Source: Lithospermum erythrorhizon
Lineage: Eukaryota; Streptophyta; Magnoliopsida; Boraginales; Boraginaceae
Length of the DNA: 64,000 nucleotides
NCBI GenBank assembly: GCA_019722365.1
Contig: JADFUC010001002.1
Location: 29,184-93,183 of the forward strand
Reading direction: 5' to 3'
Position numbers and translations under genes: made by a program. The notes under the pieces are model-generated. The model saw only the letters and a list, made by a program, of their open reading frames with translations, was not told where the DNA came from and made no database searches. Of this stretch, positions 13,421-24,652 are shown one piece after another (position 1 is the stretch's first letter; each line of letters starts with the position of its first letter).

Positions 13421-15840
13421 GTGACCCCCTTCTTCGATCTGTTTTATTACCCAAAAGATAGACGGACGGGATGACGTCAAAATTAGACAATAATCCCAAC
13501 TGCTTGATGAAAAGTCTCGGTTAGCTGGCTCTGATGACCGGTCTTTTTCTTTCTCGCTTTTCATCATTAATTTAAGAAATTTAATTGACTTAGAATTTAT
13601 GTCCCTATCTAAATGGGCTCAAGTTGCTTGAAAGTTGAAATGCCTGCTCACATCCACCGATCAAGCACAATGGATATATGACAGTGAAAAGGTTAATTTA
13701 GAGATACTAATAACGTATACGATTTATTAATATTCATTAATTTTCATACGTATTAAAGCTATATAAAATGAGCATAATATTAGTTAAAATGCATTCATCC
13801 TAAAATATGAAAAACATAATGTATTACCCTCCTAATTTCAAGTACATATACATCATTTGGGAGGGCACAAGCTTCGGGAAAAGATCATGTATGTGCAAAT
13901 ATTTACATGATGTAAACTCGTGCAAACTTTTATAAACGCCGACCTGCTAATCATCAAGCTCGTCATGCATGATTTGTACACTTGAGGCCGACCATCACCT
14001 GGCCTGAAATGACCAACGCCGAATTCCACAATATAACAATTCATAAACGCGTCAGAAAGACATACGATTTTCATAAATTTGTTATTACTCAGACCGCATG
14101 TAAATATATAAATTTATCATTGGGAAAGATATTCATATCATTTTTGTCCATAGATTTCTTTTTACAGTATATTTGTACATGTATGTATTAAAAATCTTTT
14201 AAAGAAATTAAAGAAAAAAAAATTACACTGTTTGTACCATAACCTTATCCAACAATATTATCTAATCATTGTACTTATACATAACATAACAGTTTTATAT
14301 ATTAATTTGATCATCAGAGTATTCCTGATATGACAACCAGCTAGTTACAGATATATTGAAAGCAAATATCAAGAACTTATTTATCAAGTACGAGAGAGAT
14401 TCGCCCGCATCATTCCTTAGATAGGAATCACCAGCCAGATCGATTTCAATTCAAGCAAATTCTTGGCTATTGTAATAATCATCAATATTATCATCATTAT
14501 AATGGTTATTGTACTTCAATGTATACAACCTTAACAACGAAGTAGCTAATAACTAATAAGCCAACTGATGAACTCTATACTAGGAAATAATGTTCGTAGC
14601 CAATCAACAGTTGGTTCAAAGAAGCCATGCAATTGTTCTAAAGATACCAATTCCAGAGAAATGAAATGGTAGAAATGCAACGCCGGTTATCCCAAATTTC
14701 ACGCAGGTAGACCAGCCACGCAGTCACATGTAACTGCATCGGGGTTTCGCCAGCGAAGCCTCGCCCCCAACTGGGCATGACATCCCGCGATTCACCTCCT
14801 TCACTGAATTCCGCGCTACAGACTGGCGACCGCTTTTTCAAGATAATGAATTGGCTTCACACTTAAAAACTATAATTAGAACCGTCAACTTCTATTGTAA
14901 GAAGACGTACATTATATTATCTTGATAATTACTCCTATTATAAGTTATCTTCGTAAATATCTACAGAATGAAATATCTATTAACTTAAGGCGATCATATG
15001 CGGACTATTTGCTGGAATATCTTTAGATATTTCTAGATATCATTTTGATATAATCCGCGATACGACGCTTTAAACATACAATTTCTGAATATTAAATAGA
15101 GTTAATTGATTAAATAGTTCATAAGTGGAACAGGCACAATCTGCTCTGTAAAGCTTTTTACAAAGTCAATTCTATCTCGATAGTTGACTCTTTAAAGCCG
15201 ATTGACGCTTATTTCAATAAGTACCTTTTTAACAACAACACAATCATATATAACAGGAATCAAACGCAAACTTGTGTGCTCACTATCATCTATGACTAAA
15301 TCCCAACTTCGAATTTTTTATCACCACAACTGGCCCCATTATCCGAGACCATTTCAACAATTAACTCAATTAATGTATAATAGAATTAATGAATTTAGGA
15401 TTTTTAATTTATTTTATTAGCTACTGCTAAGAATATATATACTAAGAATAACACCATTACTATGCAGTCATCCCTGTCGGGCAAAAAATAATGTAGTATC
15501 AGCTGGAGACGAGTTGGGTGACAAGAACTACTCATAAGACATAATAAGAAATGAGATATACCTTCTGATTTTGTTGAAAATAAGATAGAACTCATCACAT
15601 GCACACCAACATTCATGCATGGCAAAAGTCGAATTATATATATTGGTTATGTTTCTTTGAGTGTTTTAGTCCCATTTGACGTTGGTGTTTTATAATGTAG
15701 TAGTTAAATAATAAAATTGATTATTTTGGACTAATTTATTAGGATTTTTCTTTTGTTTAAAAAATTCTGCCTAAAGTTAATGAGAGCAAATTCAATCTAC
15801 AATATTGATAATTATTTGTCCACTTTTCTGGTTTAACTTA
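13421..15840. other. unassigned intergenic DNA
   Basis: Only short random-looking frames are present. A GC-richer patch at 14638-14841 encodes a 67-residue minus-strand frame with no recognisable family. The 3' LTR expected for the copia element that starts at 15880 was not found here, so it is probably deleted or too decayed to see. Confidence 0.45.
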
Positions 15841-15879
15841 TAGTCGTGGCACCTCAATACAGATAACTCCACCAACCGA

Positions 15880-16284
15880 CTAGTTGAGGCAAAACCAATC
15901 CGCTATCGTGGCATCAATATGCTTCGACCTCGAGTGAAAGGAAGAATTCTTCGACAAATGAATGGCACTTTGATTGTCACAAAACAAGACATACTTTTCT
16001 TGTTTGACTCCAAGTTCCATTGTAAACTTCCTCAACCACAACAACTCTTTCGTTGCTTCCACGGCAGCTATAAACTCGGCTTCGGTAGTAGAGAGTGCAA
16101 CACACTTTTGCAACTTTGATTGCCAAGCCACGGCTCCCCCGGCAAAAGTCACCATATACCCCGAAGTAGATTTTCGATCATCCAAGCTTCCGGCTAGATC
16201 CGAATCCGTATACCCAACTAACATAGGCTTCTTGCATCCCAAAGTTAGCCTCAAATTCGACGAGCCACACAAATATCTCATCAC
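15880..16284 (-). pseudogene. copia RNase H domain
   Basis: This is the longest clean transposon frame in the window, at 134 codons. It shows the copia RNase H blocks GYTDSDLAGS, DDRKSTSGY, LSTTEAEFIAA, CDNQSAIHLSKN and SRSKHID, with the acidic residues of the active site in place. In the family this domain removes the RNA strand of the RNA/DNA hybrid during reverse transcription. The reading runs out at 15880 without a normal polyprotein end, and no 3' LTR follows, so the element is truncated here. Confidence 0.9.
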
Positions 16285-16426
16285 CCATCACGCCTCACAA
16301 TGATGTTTCCGAATTTGAGAGATAACAACCGACCACTCCTGACAAAGATGAGCAATATCGGGTCTTGTACAAACCATAGCATACATCAAACTACCAACGC
16401 CGATGAATACGGAATGTTCTTCATAC

Positions 16427-17145
16427 TCAACTTTTCTTCATTAGTAGATGGACATAGTTGACGACTAAGCTTAAAATGAGAAGCAGTGGAATGCTCACCG
16501 CTTTAGCCTTATCCATACCAAAACGCCTAAGAACTTTCTCCACATACTTTTCTTGAGACAAGCACAACTTCTTCTCATTCCGATCTCGAACAATTTCAAT
16601 GCCAAGAATTTTCTCCAGCATCTCCTAACTCCTTCATAGCAAATGATCTACTCAAAGTACTCTTCGACTTTTAATTCTCTTGAAATGACTTTTCCAACAC
16701 TAGCATATCATCAACATAGCAAAGAATAACGAAATCACCTTCTGAGAAATTTCTCGGATAAACACACAAACGAGACGGCCTTGGTCATCTGTACCGTTCA
16801 ACCATCACCGAGTCAACTTTTGATATCATTGGCGCAGCGTTTGCTTTTAAAACCATAAAGACTCTTCATCAATTTGCAAACATAGTATTCTTTTCTTTTC
16901 TCCCGGAATCCATCCGGTTGCTCTATGTAAATTTCTTCACGTAGATCACCGTGAAGGAAATCCATCTTCACGTCCATTTGATCTACCTCCAAATCAGGGC
17001 TAGCAGCTAGCCCGAGAACCACTCTAATGGATTGCATTTTCACAACCGAGCAAAACCACTCAAAGTCAATACCTTTTCTTTGGAGTAAACTTCTTTTACC
17101 ACCACACCGAGCTCTCAGATCGTGATTTTGGCGAAGTACACTCAT
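16427..17145 (-). pseudogene. copia reverse transcriptase, frameshifted
   Basis: The 17145-16813 part carries KGIDFEWF, VVLGLAASPDLEVDQMDVK, FLHGDLREEIYIEQPDGF and KSLYGFK, all typical of copia reverse transcriptase. The catalytic YVDD motif is readable at about 16695-16735 (CYVDDMLVLE). The C-terminal block LGIEIVRDRNEKKLCLSQEKYVEKVL follows at 16621-16550 in another frame. Several frameshifts separate the blocks, so no active enzyme is expected. Confidence 0.88.
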
Positions 17146-17149
17146 TCCG

Positions 17150-18480
17150 CTTTTAATCCAATAAAACCCATCGATTCTTTAAGTCTTTCTTACCTTTTGA
17201 CAACTTCACTAACTTGGTATAAAGTATTCTAATGGTTGATCAGATTTCATCCTCCATGGCATCGATCCACTCCTTTATTCTCATCTTCTAAAGCCTTCTT
17301 CAAAGCTTCTGTTCTCCACCATCGGTAAGAAAGACATATATTCATTTAACGGCACAAACCTTCGGTCTTCTATCACGAAATACTGACCTCCTCAACTCAT
17401 TCAAAACAATCGTCGCTCAACATTTTCAACCTCACATCAACCCTCATTTTCAAATATCGTTTCCTTAGTTTCAAATCAATAAAATCATTAGGATTTAAAG
17501 CATTATTGACATTTAAATCCTGAACTTGATTTTCAATTGGAGCATCATTGAAATGAGCAAAAGGCAGCTTAATGCAATTTGATCAACCATTTCTTCGCCT
17601 TCAAAAGTTGGATCTTCTTTCTCAATCCTTTACCGATGTCCTTAACGGTATAATCCTCCAGCTTAATACAACATCACGACTACGACAAGTTTCTTTGAAC
17701 CGGATCAAAGAATCGATATCCAAACTCATCAAGTCCATACCCAACAAACACACGTTTCTTCGACTTCTCATCCAATTTTGATCTCTCTCATTTTCGAATG
17801 CGCACATACGCCACGCACTCCAAATAATCAAGATGGTCATCATAGAAACATCTTTACCAATCCAACATGATTGGAAACATCAAACTTCAAAGCTACAAAT
17901 AGAAAGTTCGATGTTTAAAAGAGGTACAACTGCATCAACGCCCCTTAAAGTATTTTCGACACAACTTTGGATTGCGAAAGTAAACATCTCACCCTTCCAC
18001 CAAAGTTCTTATTCATTTTCTTTCTGCCAACTCCATTCAATCGCGGAATTTATAGACTTTGGTGACTTATACTCGCTTTCCTCTAATACTCATCGAAGCG
18101 TCCAATATACTCTCCGCTATCCGCTCGATACACTGAAGCTTTCTCCATTTCTCTTCAACCGACGAAGCAACTAGGTGTATCGAATACTGATCTTTCATCT
18201 TCAAGGTATAAGCCCATATTCGGGAATAATCATCAACGAAAAGTCACAAAGTAATACGCACCACCAAGCGACCGCTGGTTTCACGGACCACGCACATCGG
18301 AATTCATGAAATCTAACACTTCCACCCCCTCCTCTTTGGTTCTGATGACGTGAAAAGAAACTCTCCTTTGCTTTCCCCGCCAAACAATGTGAACATCTAT
18401 CTCAACTTTCAGATCGAAACTTCAAACAACACTTTCGCCAAAATACTCAACCCTTTCACTCATATGACCCAAACGTCAGG
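17150..18480 (-). pseudogene. copia integrase region, heavily decayed
   Basis: Around 18230-18290 the minus strand reads DVRGP, GGAYYFVTF and the remains of a VDDYSR motif. This is the start of the copia integrase core, which in the family joins the cDNA to target DNA. The rest down to the reverse transcriptase is frameshifted throughout and yields only scattered similarity. Confidence 0.65.
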
Positions 18481-18481
18481 G

Positions 18482-19357
18482 CTATAATTCGGATTTGCAG
18501 AAATTTATCATCATACAAGTGTCACGAGCAACTTTCCAACGATAAATTATCAATCTAAGATCCGGAATATGTTTCACCCCTTTGAGAATTAGAGTAGTCC
18601 CATTGTTAGTTTTGACACTAATATCTCTCATTCCGATGACATTAGCTTGCCCATTGTTTCCCATTCGAACAACCCCAAAGTCACGGTCTCTTAAGTTGAA
18701 AAAAGATCACGTTTCTCGAAAATGCTACAGGGCTAAAGACTATCAACCACCCAATCCATATCATCACATGATAGATTGACATTATCTACGAAACAATCAC
18801 AAACAACAAAGAAATCATCAATAATAGAAATATCTTCATTATTATTACCTTCCTTTTTATCGTTGCTGTAACATTTCTTCTTGTTTTTCCTTTTCAACTT
18901 CCAACAATATCTTTTAATGTGTCCCTTCTCCCCACAATGATGAAACTCAATATTAGAAAATCTATTAGAGGTTCCTTAAGATTTACCACTGGATGCCCCA
19001 CGATTACTTGAGCCTCGGCTTTGATTTCTCCCTTGATTCGCAACTAACACCTCGTAACGCGATTTAACCTTTGTCTTAAGCCTCACCTCCTCATTCAACA
19101 CACTAATTTTAGCCAAATCCATTGATATAACACCATTCGGAGCGGAGTTAGATAAAGCATGTCATTAAAAAGTCTCCCATAAGTTGTGCAAAGTACCAAA
19201 TAAGCCACAAACCTTTATTCATAGTCAAAATTGATTTAGGATTCCTGGTGAAATTATTTAAGTGATCGCTCATGTTTAAACCATCTCTATACTTCAAGGA
19301 TATCGATTGCTCGCGACAAGAACAACTTATCGTTTCCGTCTTTCGCATCACAATCAA
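18482..19357 (-). pseudogene. copia gag C-terminus, zinc knuckle and protease
   Basis: From right to left there is a gag UBN2-type block with SLKYRDGLNMSDHLNNF (19290-19240). Next is a zinc-knuckle block HHCGEKGHIKRYCWKLK (about 18950-18895), where the first Cys of the CX2CX4HX4C pattern is replaced by Phe. Last comes a protease-region block with MGNNGQANVIGM and LKGVKHIPDLRL (18664-18560). Stops and frameshifts occur between the blocks. The gag N-terminus lies on the far side of the solo LTR. Confidence 0.82.
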
Positions 19358-20329
19358 GTTAGAATTCAGTATGAATTTTATTTATGATAAAACACCAAAT
19401 TCATACATCCCGATCTCAAACGATATAAAATTAATCTAAATACATAACATAATTATGAATAAAAGTGTTCTTACAGATGCCGAAGTTCATCTGGTCTTTC
19501 ACTAGTTCTCCTTTGAATTTCCATCAAGAGCACTTCAAACGTGAAGGCCTAGTCAGTCCACGTTGGCAGGCCTAATCCTACATTCGTGGTTTGCTAGAAC
19601 ATGAATTGATTTTGATGAAAATCAAGAGAAGAATTTTAAATTCTTCCTATATTTTCGCCATACTATATTATGAGGAGGTTAGGGTTTTGTTTTTCATTTC
19701 ATGAAAAATCCTTGTCATGAAAAACTCCAATAAGCTTAGCTTATATGTGCTCAAAACCCTAAAAAGTGCTAACCGAATAAATTTAACGAGTCAATCTCGT
19801 TAAATTTAATTAAATCATTAAGTAAAATCAAACACTAACAAGTCATAATAGCACCAACAAAGTTACTAAATTGCCTTCAACTAACTATCAAATTAATTCA
19901 ACGATCAATTTATTTAATTCGGTTCATTCAATTTATATTTTATGCATTATCAATGTAAAACACCAATTGAGAATAATTCATGATTACAACCAACTCTCAA
20001 TTTAGCAAATGTAGCTTCTAATTTCATGCATGAAATATAATTCAACGCCACCAGATGCTGTATTTAATCTTCTAGGCTCTGATAATAGTAAGTTTTGTAT
20101 AACAATAATACCCTGTTCAATTACTATTATTATAACGATTAATGAGTAAGATCTAGCAATCACCATAACCTCTTAAATTATCACGAGAACTCACCAAGAA
20201 TATACAATTACCGGTGTGAACACTAAGTTCTAGTAATCACATTTTAACCAAACTAAATTAATTGATACACAATCGTCGCAATCTAGCATAATAATAAAGT
20301 GGGGGATCAATTTTCATTGATTTCCAACA
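19357..20329 (-). mobile_element. solo LTR, LTR family A, subfamily I, inside copia gag
   Basis: Read on the minus strand it starts TGTTGGAAATCAATG at 20329 and ends near AGAATTCTAAC at 19357, about 973 bp. It has the AAACTACATTTGCTAAATTGAGAG block of subfamily I. It separates the gag N-terminal block (20609-20421) from the UBN2 block (19290). No internal retrotransposon sequence is attached. A clear target duplication was not found; the flanking bases are AATCA and ATAAC. Confidence 0.8.
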
Positions 20330-20609
20330 ATAACTCCTCAAGTTTAACTTTTCAGCAGAGCGAGTAATGAAGTCATCGAGCTCACGATCTAAAACATTAT
20401 CATTCATTCATCAATTTAATTTAACCACAAACTTTTCTACGCAACAAAAGCTCCACTCTTTCATCACTTTTTCCCTCGGGTTTTTCACTAGAGAAAACCG
20501 GTAAATGAAAGTCTTTAACATAAAGCAAATCTTCCATTTTCCCTTTCCAAATATTATAATTGGAACCATTCAAACTCACTATCTCACGCTGTTTCGTCTC
20601 ATCATACAT
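20330..20609 (-). pseudogene. copia gag N-terminus
   Basis: The first frame (20609-20421) reads IVSLNGSNYNIWKGKMEDL, LYVKDFHLPVF and a KPEGKSDE segment. This is the standard start of a Tork-like copia gag, which forms the virus-like particle. Similarity fades after a Cys-Gly pair and the region is cut by the solo LTR at 20329. The predicted initiator lies about 20 bp from the degenerate primer-binding site, as expected for the family. Confidence 0.82.
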
Positions 20610-20644
20610 AAATCAAACCATCGGCTCGAGCACCACTTGTCAGG

Positions 20645-21150
20645 TGCAAACTTAACGCAACAAAATCTCTCAAATATCAAGTGCAACTTAGAGACAAATA
20701 AACAAACACATCAAATAACACAACACAAATTTAGCGGAAAATCTCCGTTAACTGTGAGTAAAAACCACTCGACCTCACGCTTACTTAAACCTTCCACTAT
20801 AATCAATAACGGGTACAAAAAGTTCTCTATAACACTAGTTAAGGCATACATCAACATAATTCAAGATCTAGAATCATCTTGGAATACAACAATAAACAAG
20901 ATGTTTAATCAACTAAAAAACAACCCAAAAACAACCTAAAATCGCACCTCGTAAGACAACTCGCGTATAGGTCTAAAAGCTCAAAAATCAAATCTCCACC
21001 ATTGAGAATGTATCTCTACGGAGTGCTAAAGGCTGTGCCAAAATTTCGTGACGATCCGACGTTTGATTAAGTAAACGCAGATTCTTATACCGGTTGAAAT
21101 ATTTCACTGGAATTTCGCACCTCTTGTTTTTGTTTTTTGTTTTTCATATT
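20645..21150 (-). repeat. 5' LTR of the 15.9-21.2 kb copia element (LTR family B)
   Basis: It ends TTGCACCTGACA on the minus strand. The next bases, AGTGGTGCTCGAGCC, are a degenerate tRNA-iMet primer site. A second copy lies at 23640-24115. The shared segment includes AACACATCAAATAACACAA, a CCACTATAATCAATAA block and a TTTCGTGACGATCC block. The LTR start near 21150 is approximate. Confidence 0.65.
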
Positions 21151-21899
21151 AGCCTCTTTCTTTTGTTGATATAACAAAGTCACAGAGAAATGGGCCATTA
21201 TCTGAGATACACTTTGGGGCTATCCAACAGAGGATATTCCAACAATTTCAACCAAAGATTCAAAACATATCAGCCGAGCTTTTTGTTGAGGTTTTTCGCT
21301 TAGGATAAGGAGGAAACTTGCAAGGAGCTACACTTACCATATTCGAAAGTCTAGTAGGTCTCGGATACAAGATGGAAGCATTGCTTATCCACATGAAGTT
21401 CTATTCATACTAGTTGTAGGATTCATGTTTACAATGTGACAGTGAGTAAATTTCAAAGTTCATAAATAGTACGGTTGATCAACATTATTCACGCGGTTGA
21501 ATTAGACAAAAACAAGAGAGTTTTTTATTTGCAGTGGTATTTTTGAGTGATCAAAGATCAGAATCTTGTTCTTAATTAATCGAAATAAAACTTTGTTGTG
21601 CGCGCGAAATTTCCCAACCATAAACAATTGGCTCGCTTAATCGCTATATATTTAATCAGTGCTTAATTATTGTTGGTGCTGCATGCATGCAAATTAGGCT
21701 TAGAAAATAAATAGTTTAGGGTTTCAAAATTGAATGGGGAATTGATTTAATTCGGTTCATTAATTCAGGGCTTTTGCAATAAATCATCAATCGAAATGAT
21801 CATCTAATTTCCCCAGTTAATCGCATAAGAGCCGTCGATCAACACGGGAGGATATTATTAAACCTAAGATGTACTGCTAATTGCTGCGTTACCATATTT
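21151..21899. other. unassigned DNA containing one copy of a 170-bp direct repeat
   Basis: About 21640-21815 is repeated in the same orientation at about 23310-23490 (shared CAAATTAGGCTTAG, GGGGAATTGATTTAATT and ATCATCTAATTT words). Nothing else is recognised. Confidence 0.5.
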
Positions 21900-22354
21900 A
21901 GAAGTCAAAGATGCCGACTGGGATTATATGTAAACAACTCAATGCAAACCCATCTAAATTAGCCGAGGTAAACGATTTCGTTCAAGATCGAATGAGCTCG
22001 ATAGAGACTGGATACGTCAATGGTCATATTAACATTGTAGTGTTATACACCATGACGAGAATTGTCGTAACAACCATATGCAGATCGTGTTAAGTCATGC
22101 TTAGTGAATAAGACGTCAATCACCACCGAACATCTTAACGCTGAAAATCAATAAAAATCGATTCCCTTTATTATGTCCGCTACATTAATTGTAGGTATCA
22201 ATTCATTTTACTGTGTCAAGTTAAATGCGATTATTGAACTTAGTGTTCACCTTAGTAATCAGATATTACCAAATAGCTGGTTCTCATGACACTTAAAGTA
22301 TATGAAGCGATTGCTAGATCTTTACTATTAATCGTTATAATAATAGTAATTGTC

Positions 22355-22394
<40 letters not shown>

Positions 22395-23260
22395 CAACTT
22401 ACTATTATCTCAGCTTAGAAGTGTCACGCAGATACGTTGATATTCGCATTATATTTCATGCATAAAAATTAAACGAGATTGTGAAATCGGTAGATGTATC
22501 TTCAACATATATATTTGTCAAATATATTTGATTTAACATTAATTTATTAAACTTGCAAAGCCAATCAATTAAAATCAAATTGATTTAACAACTCGATAAG
22601 CTTATTCGATAATGCGTTAGTATTTTAATCACTCCGTCAAGCTTAATTAAAACGGAAACCAACCTCACTAAGGACTCATTATTTGGATTAGAAGCCATAA
22701 CGGTCTACCTGCTAATGAAGTTAAACGGATTTCTTTATCTAGCCGTTTAACTAAATGAAATTGCATATTTGGTATTTAAAGAAAGAGACAAGGTTTTTTC
22801 ATTTCATGAAAAAATTTCGCCTCAAGCCTCAAAAGCCGCCTCTCCCCTAGAATTGGAAGAGTTTTTCTCTTCCAATTTTGTTCCTCACAACTCTAGCAAG
22901 TTTCTAGTTTTTGGATTCATTCTCCTCGCTACAATCTAGAGACATCGTTGTGTCGACAAACAATCGAGAGCGGCATTCACGCTAAATGTCAAGCCGAGGA
23001 GTCAAGTTTCACTGGCCTTCCGATGCAACGTAAGTACTTTATTCATACTGCAATTTATGTGTTTTAGATTAATATATATTATTTTGAGGATTCTGATGTA
23101 TGAATTTGGTGTTTTATCATCGCAGTAAAATCTACTAGATTCTAACACTTAACCAACTGGAACACCTATTTAATCAGCTTACAACTATGGGAGTAAACTT
23201 CACTGATGAGGTTCGGGCACTATGGTTGTTAGGAACTCTTCCTAAATCATAGTAAACTTC
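21900..23260 (+). pseudogene. copia gag fragment, split by a solo LTR
   Basis: If the LTR at 22140-23147 and one copy of its 6-bp duplication are ignored, the plus strand reads LVNKTSITTEHLNQLEHLFN, then QLTTMGVNFTDEVRALWLLG and TLPKS. This is a UBN2-type copia gag block. The reading continues exactly across the LTR, so the LTR inserted into an already present gag sequence. Upstream (21911-22093) is a 60-codon frame with no clear similarity; downstream the gag is lost after about 23255. The rest of the element is not visible. Confidence 0.78.
22140..23147 (+). mobile_element. solo LTR, LTR family A, subfamily II, inside a copia gag
   Basis: This LTR of about 1008 bp ends TAGATTCTAACA and is flanked by CTTAAC at 22134-22139 and 23148-23153. 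The true duplication is probably 5 bp plus one chance base. It includes a (TTA)n run at about 22350-22394 and a CTTCTAGATTGTAGC-type seed near the 3' end. No internal sequence remains. Confidence 0.85.
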
Positions 23261-23309
23261 GGGAGGCGAAGCTCTAACCATAAACACTTGTCTTCAGGTT
23301 TAATCGCTT

Positions 23310-23490
23310 TTATATTTAATTGTGTGCGAATTATCGCTGAAATACGTATTTACGCAAATTAGGCTTAGGTTCTTACTAGCTAGTGGTTTCAAAATCAATC
23401 GGGGGAATTGATTTAATTTGTTAATTAATTTAAGGCTTTTTGCACAATCATCAATCGAGTCGATTTTCTCATCTAATTTCAAGAAGACTT
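23310..23490 (+). repeat. second copy of the 170-bp direct repeat
   Basis: Similar to 21640-21815 in the same orientation. The two copies bracket the gag fragment and its solo LTR. They could be short LTRs of a small element or the result of a local duplication. Confidence 0.5.
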
Positions 23491-23639
23491 TTTATGTGAA
23501 ATATATATTTTCAAGGGATGAAAGTACAAAGCGTTTCAAGGTACAAAGCAGTACAAGAAATAGCCAGATACTTTTGTTCTGGGCAGTTTGTCCTTTTATG
23601 TATAATGCTGCTGAGGCAACCATAACACATTAGAATGAA

Positions 23640-24115
23640 GACAACAATCTCTCCCAACAAATGTAATTAGAGACACCACAAACACATCAAACAACACAAT
23701 ACAATTTTAATACTAAAAGCCTCTCAAGCACCAGAGTAAAAAATCACGGTGACTGCTTAATTTTAAATCTCCCACTATAATCAATAATGGATAACTATGG
23801 TTCTCTCGATTCTAACGCTTAGTTGGGAGGCATATATCAACATCATCAAGATATATAATCAACTCGAATACAATAAGCACTCCGTAGAGGCACCAACCAA
23901 AACAACTAAAACTTAAGACCTGTAGCACTTAAAGCATGCACTCAGAAGACTGAAAATAGATCTCCACCGTTCAAAATGTACCTCTGAGTCATGAAATATC
24001 AGGTACAAGTTTCGTGACGATCCAATCCAGTCAAGGTCGCGCACCTGTACTTCAGATACCGGCTCCAGATCGGGTCATGAATAGATTGCCTTTCCTTGCT
24101 TTCTTTATTTTCCTA
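23640..24115 (-). repeat. LTR family B, second copy (solo or truncated)
   Basis: Aligns in the same orientation with the 5' LTR at 20645-21150 over most of its length, including the TCTCCACC and TTTCGTGACGATCC blocks. The terminal CACCTGACA and primer site are not seen at its left edge, and no internal sequence adjoins. It is probably a solo or truncated LTR. Confidence 0.6.
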
Positions 24116-24117
24116 TT

Positions 24118-24652
24118 AATATACAAGAAAAATCTCTAAATTAATAATCCATAAATTAATAAACCTCTAAAGTCAATAAATTTGTCCGGGTCTTAATTGG
24201 GTTTGTTAAAAATTACAAAAAATCGATAAAATAATAAGATAATAATTTTTTTTCAGATAATTTCTTTATAGTATAGGTCCCAAGAGAATTACAAATTAAT
24301 AATTCTTAGAAATTGAAAAAATAATTATTATAACTTAATGAAAATATGAATTTATAGTCTTTTAAATAAAGTTGAAATGAAAATTTTCTTCCAAGTCAAT
24401 GCCGCAGTTGCTTCAGGCGCACGTAGAACGATCTCAGACTCACACAATTCCTTACATATTTGATCCGCTAGCGCTTGATTTTACAATACCTTTACGGTAC
24501 ACTATATTAGTAGTTGATTCAGCGTACATACACGCCTTCAGCCGCCGTTAAAAACCTTAAATTAGTAATTTATTAATTTATCACAAATTAATAACCCTCT
24601 AAAATTAATACCCCGCCGATCCAACATTATTAATTTGTAGAGTTTTTACTGT
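24118..24652. mobile_element. MITE-like element with A/T-rich terminal inverted repeats
   Basis: The left end reads AGAAAAATCTCTAAATTAAT. The right end, read inward, is CAGTAAAAACTCTACAAATT. Both continue into AATAATAAACCTCTAAA-like repeats and a GGTCC/GGATC motif. Length is about 530 bp with no coding capacity. The superfamily cannot be fixed by eye and no confident target duplication was found. Confidence 0.5.

Larger units (their letters stand above)
15880..21150 (-). mobile_element. decayed Ty1/copia retrotransposon (Tork/Tnt1-like), 3' LTR missing
   Basis: Reading right to left there is a 5' LTR (about 20645-21150), a degenerate primer site (about 20617-20640), gag, CCHC zinc knuckle, aspartic protease, integrase, reverse transcriptase and RNase H. 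That is the copia order, with integrase before reverse transcriptase. Coding is broken by many frameshifts and by a 973-bp solo LTR inside gag (19357-20329). The RNase H and reverse transcriptase blocks resemble the Tnt1-94 group. The right boundary of the 5' LTR is uncertain by some tens of bases. Confidence 0.85.

Noticed and set aside
15974..16303. 109-codon plus-strand open reading frame
   Set aside because: It is the antisense of the clear copia RNase H frame.
17833..18174. 113-codon plus-strand open reading frame
   Set aside because: It is antisense to the decayed copia integrase region and has no recognisable domain.
20505..20939. 144-codon plus-strand open reading frame
   Set aside because: It lies antisense to the copia gag start, primer site and LTR. 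Its composition is Asn/Thr/His-rich as expected of AT-rich LTR DNA, and it has no domain.
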